A DNA stretch of 64,000 nucleotides from Hyphomonas sp. (GCF_013823385.1 NZ_PNMA01000003.1:62001-126000), one strand, 5' to 3'. Shown: positions 1-8,030, counted from the stretch's first letter. Made by a program: numbers and translations. The notes: generated by a model not told the origin, from the letters alone.

Positions 1-1148
1 GCAGAATGAGCCGCCGACACGCTGAGCCGGAGCAGGGATTTCGCATGCGGGGTTGCAGGCGGGACGGCGAGGTTCACATAGATGCCAGCCGCCAGAAGCT
101 GGTTCCATTCCCGCACAGCCGTCAACTCGTCCGGGCGCGGCAGGGCGATGATCGGCCCCGGCGGAGATGCCGGCGCGAAACCCGCTTCCGCCAATCCGGC
201 ATGAAGCTGGTGCGCCCGTGCCATCAGTTCACGGCTGAGATCGGGCCCATTCATCATCTCGCCCATTGCCGCGCGGGCGGCGGCGACGTTTGAAGGGGAT
301 CCCGACGCCGTGAAAAGGTAAGGCCGGCTCACCAGCCGCATCAGATCAAGGCCGGAATGGCGCGATACGCAGAAGCCGCCAATCGAGGCAAAGCTCTTCG
401 AGAAGGTGCCGGAGAGAAAGTCGATCTTGTCGAGCACGCCAAGCGCGTCGGCAAGTCCGCGCCCACGTTCGCCATAGCAGCCAACCGAGTGGGCTTCATC
501 CACATAGAGATAGGCGCCATGCTCATGGGCCACCGCAACAAATTCATCCAGCGGCGCCACATCGCCGAGCATGGAATAAAGCCCTTCCACCACAACAAGG
601 CGCGCGCCTTCGTCAGGCAGGCGTGCCAACCGCTTGGCAAGGTCTTCGGGGCTATTGTGCCGGAAGCGGATGGTTTCAGCGTCGCTCAGACGGCACCCGT
701 CATAAATGCAGGCATGGCTGTCGGCATCGATCAGCAGATGGTCGCCGCGTCCTGCCAGCGTACTGATCGCGGCGAGGTTTGCCTGGTATCCGGTGGTGAA
801 GACGACCGCAGACTTTGCGCCGAAGAAGGTCTTCAGGTCTTCTTCAAGATCGATATGCTCGCGGAAAGTTCCGTTCGCCAGCCGGCTGCCGGTCGTCGCC
901 GTTCCCTGGCGGGCAATGGCGTCGATGGCGGCAGATTTAACGGCCTCGGAGAATGTCAGCCCCAGATAATTGTTCGTGCCGGCGAGGATGATTTCCCGCC
1001 CGTTCACAAGCGCGCGGGTGGGTGACAGGATCTCGTCAAAAGTCATGCCGAACGGCAGCTTGCCAAGCGACAACACTGCTTCGGCGCGTTGCCCGATCTT
1101 CTCGAACTTCTCGAAAATGTCGGACTTTTTGGCGTCACTATCGAACAT
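1..1148 (-). CDS. spt: Serine palmitoyltransferase, 3' end cut by window edge
   Basis: PLP-dependent alpha-oxoamine synthase that condenses serine with an acyl thioester to 3-ketosphinganine, the first step of bacterial sphingolipid synthesis. About 382 codons are present and the C-terminus runs off the left edge. Visible family signatures are an ATTGSRL segment near residue 85, DEAHSVG near 217 (the Asp contacts the PLP pyridine) and SGTFSKSFASIGG near 246-258, where the Lys is the PLP Schiff-base residue. The TFSKS form favours serine palmitoyltransferase over 8-amino-7-oxononanoate synthase (HTFSKA-like). The ATG at 1146-1148 lies inside the end of the upstream ACP gene (11-nt overlap), which implies translational coupling. 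The neighbouring ACP, reductase and acyl-ACP synthetase match the Caulobacter ceramide gene set, which supports the assignment strongly. Confidence 0.9.
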   Translation of the reverse strand, partial: MFDSDAKKSDIFEKFEKIGQRAEAVLSLGKLPFGMTFDEILSPTRALVNGREIILAGTNNYLGLTFSEAVKSAAIDAIARQGTATTGSRLANGTFREHIDLEEDLKTFFGAKSAVVFTTGYQANLAAISTLAGRGDHLLIDADSHACIYDGCRLSDAETIRFRHNSPEDLAKRLARLPDEGARLVVVEGLYSMLGDVAPLDEFVAVAHEHGAYLYVDEAHSVGCYGERGRGLADALGVLDKIDFLSGTFSKSFASIGGFCVSRHSGLDLMRLVSRPYLFTASGSPSNVAAARAAMGEMMNGPDLSRELMARAHQLHAGLAEAGFAPASPPGPIIALPRPDELTAVREWNQLLAAGIYVNLAVPPATPHAKSLLRLSVSAAHS

Positions 1149-1395
1149 TTGCGAGCTGTCCTATCTTTGCAACGAGGTCTTGAACGGTGTCGATATCGGA
1201 AGCCGCCTCGACGGGCAGGGAGATATTATAAAGATCCTCAAGTTCCATCACGATGTCGAATATCTCGACAGAATCGATCTCCAGATCGGCCCCTATACGC
1301 GTATCCGGACGGATGGCGGCCTGAGTGTGGCTGCGTGCCGAGAGCACTCTGGCAACGTCTTCAAAGATCGTTTTCTGATCTGTTCCTGAGTGCAT
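1138..1395 (-). CDS. acpR: Specialised acyl carrier protein for sphingolipid synthesis
   Basis: 85-residue acidic carrier protein. The phosphopantetheine attachment Ser is in the motif IDSVEIFD (residues 40-47), a variant of the usual DSLE. In rhodobacteria and Caulobacter a dedicated ACP (AcpR) is charged with long-chain fatty acid by its own acyl-ACP synthetase and feeds serine palmitoyltransferase. Its place between spt and the reductase/synthetase genes makes this the likely role. It overlaps spt by 11 nt and starts 2 nt after the reductase gene ends, so the genes probably form one transcript. A general fatty-acid-synthesis ACP (acpP) is unlikely given the divergent DSV motif and no fab neighbours. 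Confidence 0.85.
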   Translation of the reverse strand: MHSGTDQKTIFEDVARVLSARSHTQAAIRPDTRIGADLEIDSVEIFDIVMELEDLYNISLPVEAASDIDTVQDLVAKIGQLANVR

Positions 1396-1397
1396 CT

Positions 1398-2354
1398 TTA
1401 CGCTCGTTTCTTTCCAAACTTGTACATTTCCCTAGCAGACCGCCGAAAGGGGGCAATACATCGCTCCAGCGTTACGTCCAGCGGGGTGGGATCCGGAATC
1501 TGGGTGTCCGCGAGCCAGTCGCCAGAGAGCAGTTCCTTCACCTTGCCGCTGGAAAACACCTGCGGCTCTCCGTTCAGCTTCACAGCAAGGTCTGCCGCCT
1601 GACCAGCCACTTTCATCAGTAGGGGAGGCATCACAATGCGGCGCACTCGGCGGAGCAGCACGCGCTGCGCGCTCTCGGCGATATCATCCCAGCTGAGGTT
1701 TAGGTGGCCGGCGGGAGCCATGGTTCGAATGCCGCTCGCAGTCTTGTGGGCACAGGCGGCAAGGCATCGCGAAGCATCGGCTACATCAATCACGGAAAAA
1801 CGGAACTTCGCCGCCGCCCCGCTGGGGCTGGGCAGAAAACCTTTGGCCAGAGCCGAAAACAGCGCCTGTGTCGCCTCGTCATCCGGGCCAAGAACGGCGG
1901 GGGCGCGGAAAATGGTAAGCGCCATGCCTCCTGCATTTTCGATGGCCAGTATCTCACTGTCAGCCTTGGAGCGCGCATAGTCCGAAGCATCAGGCCGCTG
2001 TGCGGTAAGGGAGGAAACGTGGATGAAGTGCTTCACCCCCGCTGCCCGTGCGCGCCGCACAAGTTCACCTGTGCGAACGGCATTCACCTCATGAAATGTC
2101 GCGGTATTCCTGGCCTTGGTTGCGCCGGCCAGATGGATGACAATGTCTGTGTTCTGCACAAGTGAGGAAAGCGCTTCCCCGGAAGAGAGATCGCCCGTGA
2201 TCCATTCCACGCCTGCATGTGCGGGCAGGGCTCTCCCCGGTATTGCGCGGGCCAATGCGCGCACGGGCTGGCCGCTCTGTAGGAGGTCCGTCAGCAATAC
2301 CTTGCCGACAAATCCCGTGGCGCCGGTCAGTGCGATGAGCGGCCGATCCTTCAT
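1398..2354 (-). CDS. cerR: NAD(P)-dependent epimerase/reductase, CerR-like
   Basis: 318-residue extended SDR protein. The dinucleotide-binding motif TGATGFVG is at residues 10-17 and the catalytic pair Tyr-Lys in YARSK at 126-130, with Ser114/115 upstream. In Caulobacter an SDR encoded beside spt (CerR) is needed for ceramide synthesis and is proposed to reduce the 3-keto group of the sphingoid base or its N-acylated form. The same position here supports this role. The gene follows the acyl-ACP synthetase by 18 nt and precedes the ACP by 2 nt. No strong ribosome binding site is visible, consistent with coupled translation. A nucleotide-sugar epimerase is the generic alternative, made unlikely by the neighbourhood. 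Confidence 0.8.
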   Translation of the reverse strand: MKDRPLIALTGATGFVGKVLLTDLLQSGQPVRALARAIPGRALPAHAGVEWITGDLSSGEALSSLVQNTDIVIHLAGATKARNTATFHEVNAVRTGELVRRARAAGVKHFIHVSSLTAQRPDASDYARSKADSEILAIENAGGMALTIFRAPAVLGPDDEATQALFSALAKGFLPSPSGAAAKFRFSVIDVADASRCLAACAHKTASGIRTMAPAGHLNLSWDDIAESAQRVLLRRVRRIVMPPLLMKVAGQAADLAVKLNGEPQVFSSGKVKELLSGDWLADTQIPDPTPLDVTLERCIAPFRRSAREMYKFGKKRA

Positions 2355-2372
2355 GGCGTTGACAGCGCGCTA

Positions 2373-4112
2373 TCAGGGTAAGGCGGCGGCCCGGCTAGAG
2401 GCCTCCGCCTTATCCTGGTTGATCAGCCCCGACAGATACGCATTGCGCGATGCCGCCCGGCTGAGCTTGCCGGAGCTGGTCAAGGGAAGCGTCTTTATAC
2501 TGACGAGTTCAACGCTCACCGGCGCGCCTGCAACTGAGCGCGCAGCCGCCGCGATGTCGCCCGCGAGCGTCTCGCGAGTATCTGTCTCCTGCGACCGGCA
2601 CTCGACAAGCAGAATAATCCTCGATGCGTCGGCCGTCTCCCGGATCTCGAACGCCGCCGATCGCGCCACGAGCCGTCCGCCGACTTTCTGGGCGACCCAC
2701 TCGATATCTTGCGGCCAGATATTGCGGCCATTGGAGAGGATCATGTCCTTTGAGCGGCCGGTGACAACGATTTCATCGTCCAGCCAATAACCAAGATCAC
2801 CCGTGTCCAGCCAGCCAGACTCGTCCGTGAGCGGTTGAAGATCGCGGTCTGCCCGGAAGTATCCCGCCGCCAGAGACGCGCTCCGGATCAGGATCCTGCC
2901 GACCTGTCTGAAGCCAAGATCAGCTCCGTCTTCGTCAACGATCTTGAGTTCCGTGGAGGGCAGGGGGCGCCCGCAGCTGACGAATGACCGGTCGGCCCCG
3001 TCCCGCGTCAGGTCTGATGCCGGCACGGCACGTCCCGAAGCCTGCATCCGCGTAACATCAACCCGGTCGCTATTCAGCCCGGTATCCAACGGCGCAAAGC
3101 TCACCGCCAGTGTGGACTCGGCGAGACCATAGCTGGCGACAAAGGACGTGCGGCGAAAACCACAGCCCGCAAAGGTTTCGCTGAACTGGTCGAGCGCATC
3201 TGCCCGCACCATATCGCCGCCGATGCCCGCAGCCCGCCAGCTGGAGAGGTCCAGTGCTTCGCCGCGATGCCGCCGCACGCAGAGTTCGTAACCAAAGCTC
3301 GGGCTGTAAGAGAGCGTGCCCTTGTTGGCGCTGATCAGCTTCAGCCAGGTGCCAGGCCGGCGGGCAAAATCTGTCGGCGAGAGAAAGTCGATCGAGAGCT
3401 GTGAGTAGAGCGGGGCAATGAAGAACCCGACGAGGCCCATGTCATGATAAAGCGGTAGCCAGGAGACGGCCCGGTCGCCTGCGCGCACCTGCAGGCCTTC
3501 CTGGATGATCGCCCGGCAGTTTGCCGAGAGGCTCGCCTGCGTGGCGACGATGCCCTTCGGCTCGCTGGTGCTGCCGGACGAGAACTGTATATAAGACAAT
3601 TCATCCGGACCGTGAGGAATTGGTCGTGCCGTTTCCAGGGGCAGGTTGTCACCGCTGAGGTCGAACAGGTCAATGTCCTGATTGGCGGTGGCCGACCGCA
3701 AGATCTCGTGCAGGGCAGGGGGCGCAAACACTGCCGAGAGGCCTGCACTGCGGACCATATTGCTGACCTGCCACTCATAAGTCTGGCGCCCGCCAAAGGC
3801 TGCCGGCAGACTGAGGGGCGCAGGCACCATGCCCGCATACTGGCACGCCATGAAAGCGGTGACGAAATCGGGAGAGGTCTCGGCCAGCACGCCAATCCGC
3901 GCGCCTCGCTGAAATCGCGCGGCCATACGGCCAGCGATGTCCAGAGCCCTCTCGCGCAGCTCGCGATAGGAGAGGCTTCGGGTCAGCAAGCCCTCTGAGT
4001 TGTAGAAGTTGACACCGCTCTGGCCGGTCGCTGCGTAATCTAATGCGTCGCAAGTCGACTGAAAGGTGCCGAGACGCGCGGGTATCCCCGCCTCTGTCGC
4101 AGTTGGTTCCAA
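2373..4112 (-). CDS. aasR: Fatty acyl-AMP ligase / acyl-ACP synthetase
   Basis: 579-residue adenylate-forming enzyme of the fatty acyl-AMP ligase class. The P-loop motif FSSGSTSEPKG is at residues 177-187. LDTGDLGYW and a downstream GRSKDMI...NGRNIWPQD segment are the usual ATP/acyl-adenylate contacts. Such enzymes activate free fatty acids and load them on an ACP rather than CoA. Beside acpR and spt, it probably charges AcpR as in the AcpR/AasR system described for rhodobacteria. It is the first gene of the minus-strand operon, with about 260 bp of upstream non-coding DNA that contains a palindrome. Generic annotation would be AMP-binding protein or acyl-CoA synthetase. Confidence 0.85.
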   Translation of the reverse strand: MEPTATEAGIPARLGTFQSTCDALDYAATGQSGVNFYNSEGLLTRSLSYRELRERALDIAGRMAARFQRGARIGVLAETSPDFVTAFMACQYAGMVPAPLSLPAAFGGRQTYEWQVSNMVRSAGLSAVFAPPALHEILRSATANQDIDLFDLSGDNLPLETARPIPHGPDELSYIQFSSGSTSEPKGIVATQASLSANCRAIIQEGLQVRAGDRAVSWLPLYHDMGLVGFFIAPLYSQLSIDFLSPTDFARRPGTWLKLISANKGTLSYSPSFGYELCVRRHRGEALDLSSWRAAGIGGDMVRADALDQFSETFAGCGFRRTSFVASYGLAESTLAVSFAPLDTGLNSDRVDVTRMQASGRAVPASDLTRDGADRSFVSCGRPLPSTELKIVDEDGADLGFRQVGRILIRSASLAAGYFRADRDLQPLTDESGWLDTGDLGYWLDDEIVVTGRSKDMILSNGRNIWPQDIEWVAQKVGGRLVARSAAFEIRETADASRIILLVECRSQETDTRETLAGDIAAAARSVAGAPVSVELVSIKTLPLTSSGKLSRAASRNAYLSGLINQDKAEASSRAAALP

Positions 4113-4283
4113 GTTGAAAGACCCCTGAACGTCTACTCTGCAGACCGCTGTTCCCGGAAATGGTCACAGGCCGCTCGTATGAATTCACGTGTCCGACATT
4201 TATCGTCAAGATGAATAGAGTTCTTTTGTTGGAAACTTGCTGCTTCTTTTGACAAACCTTACGATAGTCTGACGAAGACTTGT

Positions 4284-4308
4284 AGTTACGCTCCGAAAAC
4301 ACGTAACT
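4284..4308. promoter_or_regulatory. Perfect 7-bp inverted repeat upstream of the sphingolipid operon
   Basis: AGTTACG (4284-4290) and CGTAACT (4302-4308) form a perfect inverted repeat around an 11-nt spacer, about 170 bp upstream of the acyl-ACP synthetase start. The size and spacing fit an operator for a dimeric regulator, but no regulator gene is adjacent and no clear -10/-35 pair was found. Function is inferred only from position. Confidence 0.35.
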
Positions 4309-4373
4309 TTGCTCCGGAAAGCGGAATCATCCGGCTGCGGAGAGACCCCAGCTTCCGGTCACTCAGGAGCTTT

Positions 4374-5678
4374 TCAGCGATCGCTCTGCTTCCGGAAAGC
4401 GGCGTAGAGCAGAATGAGCATGAGCAGGGATGCCCCCGCCGTTGCCACCGCGGCGCCAAGGCTTCCATAGACCAGCACGGCGCCAGCCAACACGGCGGCA
4501 TAAACAATCGACACCATGCCCCGCACCCAAAGCACGGTGCCTGGCCGCCCCAGCGCCACCAGTGCCGGCTCGATCGCCACGCCGCTCAGATCAAACACGG
4601 CCGCCACCGAAAGGATCAGCAGAACCGGGAAAACGAACAGGTAATCCTCTCCGCCCACCAGCCGCAGAACGCTTTGCCCGGCAACCAGCACCGCCACCAG
4701 CGCAATTGCCCCCGCCAGCGCGCCGATCAGGCAGGCCCGCAGCACCGTCCTGTTGATGGCGGCTCTGTCGGCAATCGCCAGCTTTGCAAATTCCGGATAG
4801 ATCGCCCGTGCCAGCGCAATTGTCGGCTTGTTCAGCGCCCCGACCAGCTGCGTGGCAATCCGGAAACCGCCAGCTGCCACCGCGTCCACAGCCCAGCCTA
4901 CAGCCAGCACCGGGAATTGTTTCCAGATCAGGTTAAGCGATGTGTTGAGATTGGTTGTCCAGGCAAACACCCAGAGGCCCTCATTCTCTGCCACCACACC
5001 GCTGACGCGCGGTCCTGCTACTGGCTCCCGGAACCGCTTGCGTATCTCCCGCACGCTCGCCCACCACATCGCTGCGGTCGTCACAAGTTCCGCCACCGCC
5101 CAGGCTGCGAGGTATCCCGCAATCGACGCGCCACTCGCCCAGGCTATCAAGGCGCCAGCCATCCGGGTGGCGGGCAGCACGGTTTCGGCATAAGCGGCGA
5201 CATCAAACCGGTCGAACAGACGCAGCACGCCGGTCGGCGCCCCCCGCACGCCGAACAGCAGCGACAGGCAGAACAGCGCCGCCAGATCCTGTTCGGGCCG
5301 CGACCAGCCAAATTGCCCGCCAATCAGATATACCCCGGCCACAGAGAGAAGCGTGCCGGCCAGCGCTGCGCCAAGGTCCAGCAGGGTGGCAAAGACAATG
5401 ATGCGCCGCAGCTTGTCAGGCGCCGCTTCTGCCTCATGCTGTGCGCCATAGCGCACCACTGTCTGCCAGGATTGGAACTGCGCCAGATTGGTCACTGCCT
5501 GGCCGTATGAGAGGATCAGCGCGAAGATCCCGAACTGTTCGGCGCCCAGGCTCCGGGCGGTCAGTGCGAGATAGAACAGGCTGAAAAAGCCTCCGGCGCC
5601 CTTGCCCGCCAGCAGCCAGCCCGCATTCCGGATCGCCCGCCTGATCGGCCCTTCAGACTTGGTTCCTGTCGTGGCCAC
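4374..5678 (-). CDS. Oligosaccharide/polysaccharide flippase family membrane protein
   Basis: 434-residue, strongly hydrophobic protein with roughly 12 predicted membrane segments, like Wzx-type flippases of the MOP superfamily. The N-terminal pattern (R-N-A-G-W-L-L-A-G-K-G followed by LGAEQFGIFAL near residue 45) is typical of these proteins, which flip lipid-linked glycans across the inner membrane. The GTG start at 5678 is preceded by GAAGG at a normal distance. It is separated from the sphingolipid operon by about 260 bp and has no glycosyltransferase neighbours, so its substrate cannot be named. A link to glycosylated ceramide export is possible but only a guess. Confidence 0.75.
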   Translation of the reverse strand: MATTGTKSEGPIRRAIRNAGWLLAGKGAGGFFSLFYLALTARSLGAEQFGIFALILSYGQAVTNLAQFQSWQTVVRYGAQHEAEAAPDKLRRIIVFATLLDLGAALAGTLLSVAGVYLIGGQFGWSRPEQDLAALFCLSLLFGVRGAPTGVLRLFDRFDVAAYAETVLPATRMAGALIAWASGASIAGYLAAWAVAELVTTAAMWWASVREIRKRFREPVAGPRVSGVVAENEGLWVFAWTTNLNTSLNLIWKQFPVLAVGWAVDAVAAGGFRIATQLVGALNKPTIALARAIYPEFAKLAIADRAAINRTVLRACLIGALAGAIALVAVLVAGQSVLRLVGGEDYLFVFPVLLILSVAAVFDLSGVAIEPALVALGRPGTVLWVRGMVSIVYAAVLAGAVLVYGSLGAAVATAGASLLMLILLYAAFRKQSDR

Positions 5679-5808
5679 CCGAAAACCTTCTTTGTCAGAC
5701 CGAACATGGTTTTATGCCTCAGAACGGATTCCGATAGTCATCCGAAGAAAAATCACGCCTCTGTGGAAGTCAGTGGCATCTAACCCTGTGAATCGATGGA
5801 TTTGGCGG

Positions 5809-5837
5809 TTGACGAGACCGTATCCCATGGATAAATC
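5809..5837 (+). promoter_or_regulatory. Candidate promoter of tRNA-Leu
   Basis: TTGACG at 5809-5814 matches the -35 consensus in five of six positions. An AT-rich -10 candidate (ATAAAT/TAAATC, 5831-5837) lies 16-17 nt downstream, placing the start of transcription a few bases before the mature tRNA at 5856. The -10 match is poor, so confidence is moderate. Confidence 0.45.
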
Positions 5838-5855
5838 CCCGCCTCTCTACCCCGT

Positions 5856-5940
5856 GCCCAGATGGCGGAATTGGTAGACGCACTGCTTTCAGGTAGCAGC
5901 GCTGCAAGGCGTGGAGGTTCGAGTCCTCTTCTGGGCACCA
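5856..5940 (+). tRNA. tRNA-Leu, anticodon CAG
   Basis: An 85-nt class II tRNA. Acceptor stem GCCCAGA (5856-5862) pairs with TCTGGGC (5930-5936), followed by discriminator A and an encoded CCA (5938-5940). The anticodon stem CTGCT/AGCAG (5883-5887 / 5895-5899) encloses loop TTCAGGT with anticodon CAG at 5890-5892. The T-loop sequence GGTTCGAGTCC is present, and a variable arm of leucine type lies between the anticodon and T arms. It reads CUG codons. Confidence 0.97.
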
Positions 5941-5942
5941 AA

Positions 5943-5958
5943 CTGCTCTTCGGGGCAG
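5943..5958 (+). terminator. Hairpin just downstream of tRNA-Leu
   Basis: CTGCTC (5943-5948) and GGGCAG (5953-5958) form a 6-bp stem capped by a stable TTCG tetraloop, two bases after the tRNA CCA end. No T-run follows, so it may be a processing or RNA-stability element rather than an intrinsic terminator. Confidence 0.4.
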
Positions 5959-5996
5959 CTCATTGCGTCCGAAGACAGGACCAGAAATCAGCAAAA

Positions 5997-6248
5997 TCAA
6001 TAACTTGTGCTTTTCCGATGCTTGAGGCTCTTGGCTGGCGTCTGCCTGCAGTCAGCTGATTTTCTGGTATCGTTTCTGGCATTCAGGGGATCCGTATGTC
6101 GGGGTGCCACCAGAGATGCTGCTGACCCACCCGAAAGTTCGATCGCCCCTGGAAGCTTGAGCGCACTTGATTGAACACCCGACTGGACGAGAGAAGCCAG
6201 GGAGCCCTTGCTGTAATCTCCGGTCTTCGATACCGCCGAGACTATCAT
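5997..6248 (-). CDS. Small hypothetical protein, 83 residues
   Basis: Not recognised. The ATG at 6248 is preceded by GAGAGG eight bases upstream, a good ribosome binding site, which is the main reason to list it. The product is polar, with a segment LKLPGAIELSGG in the middle and a basic C-terminus (KSLKHRKS). It is convergent with the tRNA-Leu gene and divergent from sbtA. It lies in a 400-bp interval between tRNA-Leu and sbtA with no other gene. tRNA-flanking positions are common insertion sites, so it could be a remnant of an integrated element, but no integrase or att repeat was seen. Confidence 0.35.
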   Translation of the reverse strand: MIVSAVSKTGDYSKGSLASLVQSGVQSSALKLPGAIELSGGSAASLVAPRHTDPLNARNDTRKSADCRQTPAKSLKHRKSTSY

Positions 6249-6276
6249 AGCTTTTTCCTCTCAATCTGCCCGCATA

Positions 6277-6348
6277 AAGTGATTGGAGGCTCAGCTGGCA
6301 GCAGCGCTAGAGGCTTGCGCCGGGATCATTCTCGGGAGCCAATCACTT
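6277..6348 (+). promoter_or_regulatory. Inverted repeat that pairs with the sbtA start region
   Basis: AAGTGATTGG (6277-6286) is perfectly complementary to CCAATCACTT (6339-6348). The right arm reaches into the TTG start codon of sbtA (6347-6349) and lies next to its ribosome binding site GGGAG (6334-6338). A further CTC/GAG pairing (6290-6292 with 6336-6338) would bury part of that site too. In mRNA this would be a start-sequestering stem with a loop of about 50 nt. It could instead be an operator palindrome. The complementarity is directly visible; the control role is inferred. Confidence 0.5.
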
Positions 6349-7333
6349 GGACATAGCCCTCGCAACGCTTTTGTCGCCGATCGTTCTCTTCTTCCTTTTG
6401 GGGCTCGGCGCCGCGTTGCTGCGTTCCCAGATGACGATACCGGAGGCCTTTGCCAAAGGCCTGGCCATCTATCTGATGATGTCGATAGGCCTGAAAGGCG
6501 GCGTTGAAATCTCCAAGGGCCAACTCGGTTGGGATGCCGGGCTGGTGATGATGTCAGCCGTCGGATTGTCCTTTCTCCTGCCCGTGATTGCTTTCGCGTT
6601 GCTGCGGCTGACTACACGGCTCGACCGGATCGATGCGGCTGCCGCCGCCGCGCATTACGGGTCAATTTCGATTGTCACCTTTGTGGCTGCGGGACAGGCC
6701 ATCGCGGCCGCAGGGCTCGAAGCGGCAGGTTATCTGGTGGCCGTGGCAGCCTTGATGGAGGTTCCGGCAATCATCTCTGCGCTCGTCATCGCCAATCGCG
6801 GCGGCGTCAGTTCGGAAGTGGTGGCAGGCTCCGACAAGGGAGAGCTTGCCAGAGAGGTGCTGCTGAACGCGTCGGTGGTCGTCCTCCTCGGCGCGCTTGT
6901 GATCGGGTGGATCACCGGCGAAGCCGGCATGCAGTCTGTCGCCCCGTTCTTCGTGACGCCTTTCCAGGGGGTGCTCTGCCTGTTCCTGCTGGATATGGGG
7001 CTCTCCGCCGGGCGCGGTCTCCGGAATGGCTGGCGCCAGCTTGGCCCCGGAACAATCGCGTTCGGCGTATATATGCCTCTGGTTTCGGCGCTCCTTGCCA
7101 CCGGGGTGGCGGCCCTCAATGCCATGCCTGCAGGCGACGCGGCGCTGCTGATAACCCTTGCCGCCTCGGCATCCTACATCGCCGTCCCGGCCGCCATGCG
7201 CCTTGCCATGCCGAAGGCCAGGCCCTCCATTTATTTGACATTGTCGCTTGGAATAACCTTCCCGTTCAACCTTATCCTTGGACTGCCGCTATATATATGG
7301 CTGGCGAAAATGGTGTCTGCTGGAGTGGCCTGA
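6347..7333 (+). CDS. sbtA: SbtA-type sodium-dependent bicarbonate transporter
   Basis: 328-residue inner-membrane protein with about ten hydrophobic segments in two repeated halves, matching the SbtA (formerly DUF897) family that imports HCO3- with Na+. Recognisable segments are FLLGLGAAL near residue 15, IPEAFAKGLAIYLM...IGLKGG near 31-52 and HYGSISIVTF...A near 102. The start is a TTG with GGGAG eight bases upstream; the next ATG would remove the first membrane segment. The gene after it, 2 nt downstream, encodes the PII-like partner SbtB, which confirms the family. In a heterotroph it may supply bicarbonate for carboxylases under low CO2 or alkaline marine conditions. Confidence 0.9.
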   Translation: MDIALATLLSPIVLFFLLGLGAALLRSQMTIPEAFAKGLAIYLMMSIGLKGGVEISKGQLGWDAGLVMMSAVGLSFLLPVIAFALLRLTTRLDRIDAAAAAAHYGSISIVTFVAAGQAIAAAGLEAAGYLVAVAALMEVPAIISALVIANRGGVSSEVVAGSDKGELAREVLLNASVVVLLGALVIGWITGEAGMQSVAPFFVTPFQGVLCLFLLDMGLSAGRGLRNGWRQLGPGTIAFGVYMPLVSALLATGVAALNAMPAGDAALLITLAASASYIAVPAAMRLAMPKARPSIYLTLSLGITFPFNLILGLPLYIWLAKMVSAGVA

Positions 7334-7335
7334 TC

Positions 7336-7641
7336 ATGCATGTGCGTTATCGCTGTGAACTCATCATTGAGCGGATGGCCGCTCCGCGGGCCTGCCGGAT
7401 TCTGGAAGAGGCGGGGCTTACCGGCTATACTGTCTTGCCGGCCATTTCCGGGCTCGGGCGGCAAGCCCGCTGGAACCGGGATACGGACATTTCCGCCTCA
7501 AGCGACATGGTGGTCGTCGTGTCAATCGGTGCGCAGGATCAGATCGAAGCCGCGCTCAAGGAGATTGAAAGCCTGCTGAGCAATCACATTGGTGTGCTGA
7601 GTATCGGTGAAGTAAAAGTGCTCCGTCCAGACCGGTTCTGA
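7336..7641 (+). CDS. sbtB: PII-like signalling protein SbtB
   Basis: 101-residue ferredoxin-like protein of the nitrogen-regulatory PII superfamily. In cyanobacteria SbtB binds adenine nucleotides, including cAMP, and docks on SbtA to control bicarbonate uptake. The segment LTGYTVLPAISGLGRQ near residues 28-43 corresponds to the T-loop entry, and VVVSIGAQDQIEAAL is the second beta-alpha unit. The C-terminal redox Cys motif of some cyanobacterial SbtBs is absent. The ATG at 7336 begins 2 nt after the sbtA stop, so the two genes are almost certainly co-translated. Confidence 0.88.
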   Translation: MHVRYRCELIIERMAAPRACRILEEAGLTGYTVLPAISGLGRQARWNRDTDISASSDMVVVVSIGAQDQIEAALKEIESLLSNHIGVLSIGEVKVLRPDRF

Positions 7642-7652
7642 AAACAGAATTT

Positions 7653-7683
7653 CCGGTGCCGCCCCGCGTGGAGGCGGCACCGG
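7653..7683. terminator. Strong GC hairpin after sbtB
   Basis: CCGGTGCCGCC (7653-7663) and GGCGGCACCGG (7673-7683) form an 11-bp perfect stem with a 9-nt loop, 12 nt after the sbtB stop. No proper T-run follows on either strand, so it may be an attenuator, an RNA-stability hairpin or a factor-assisted terminator shared with the convergent small gene. Confidence 0.45.
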
Positions 7684-7745
7684 TCATTCCGGCGCGGCAG
7701 GACGGGATCAGAAGGGCCTTCCCACAATCAGATCGGGAGAGCCTT

Positions 7746-7922
7746 CTATTCAGCCCGGACAAGCGCCTTGCGCAGATCCCGAAGCCGGCGGCGGCGGCGC
7801 CAGGCGCGGCGGTCGTGCGCGCTGAAGCGCGGCGGCGCCGGGTCGTTGCCGGTGGTGGGCACAGCCGAATTGAAGTTCCTCTCGTCAGACAGGGGAGCCG
7901 AGACAGGGAATGAGGGGGACAT
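7746..7922 (-). CDS. Small arginine-rich protein, 58 residues
   Basis: Not recognised. The ATG at 7922 has a near-ideal ribosome binding site, AAAGGAG, six bases upstream. The first half is Pro/Ser-rich and neutral. The second half is very basic (DRRAWRRRRRLRDLRKAL), suggesting a nucleic-acid or membrane-surface contact. It is transcribed away from the LysR gene starting at 8031, with about 108 bp between starts, the classic arrangement of a LysR regulator and its target. No function can be assigned from sequence alone. The strong start signal and divergent placement argue that it is real despite its size. Confidence 0.6.
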   Translation of the reverse strand: MSPSFPVSAPLSDERNFNSAVPTTGNDPAPPRFSAHDRRAWRRRRRLRDLRKALVRAE

Positions 7923-8030
7923 TTTTATCTCCTTTCTAGCAAACCACTCTTGGTCTGCACGGGAGATGGGGTTGAATTGGAATAGCTCCAATCTAACTAT
8001 TCTCTCGATCTGATAGGAGAAAGCTATCAA

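Noticed and set aside
6529-7641. 370-codon plus-strand frame covering sbtA and sbtB
   Set aside because: Only its last 101 codons (sbtB) look like a protein; the rest is an out-of-frame reading of sbtA.
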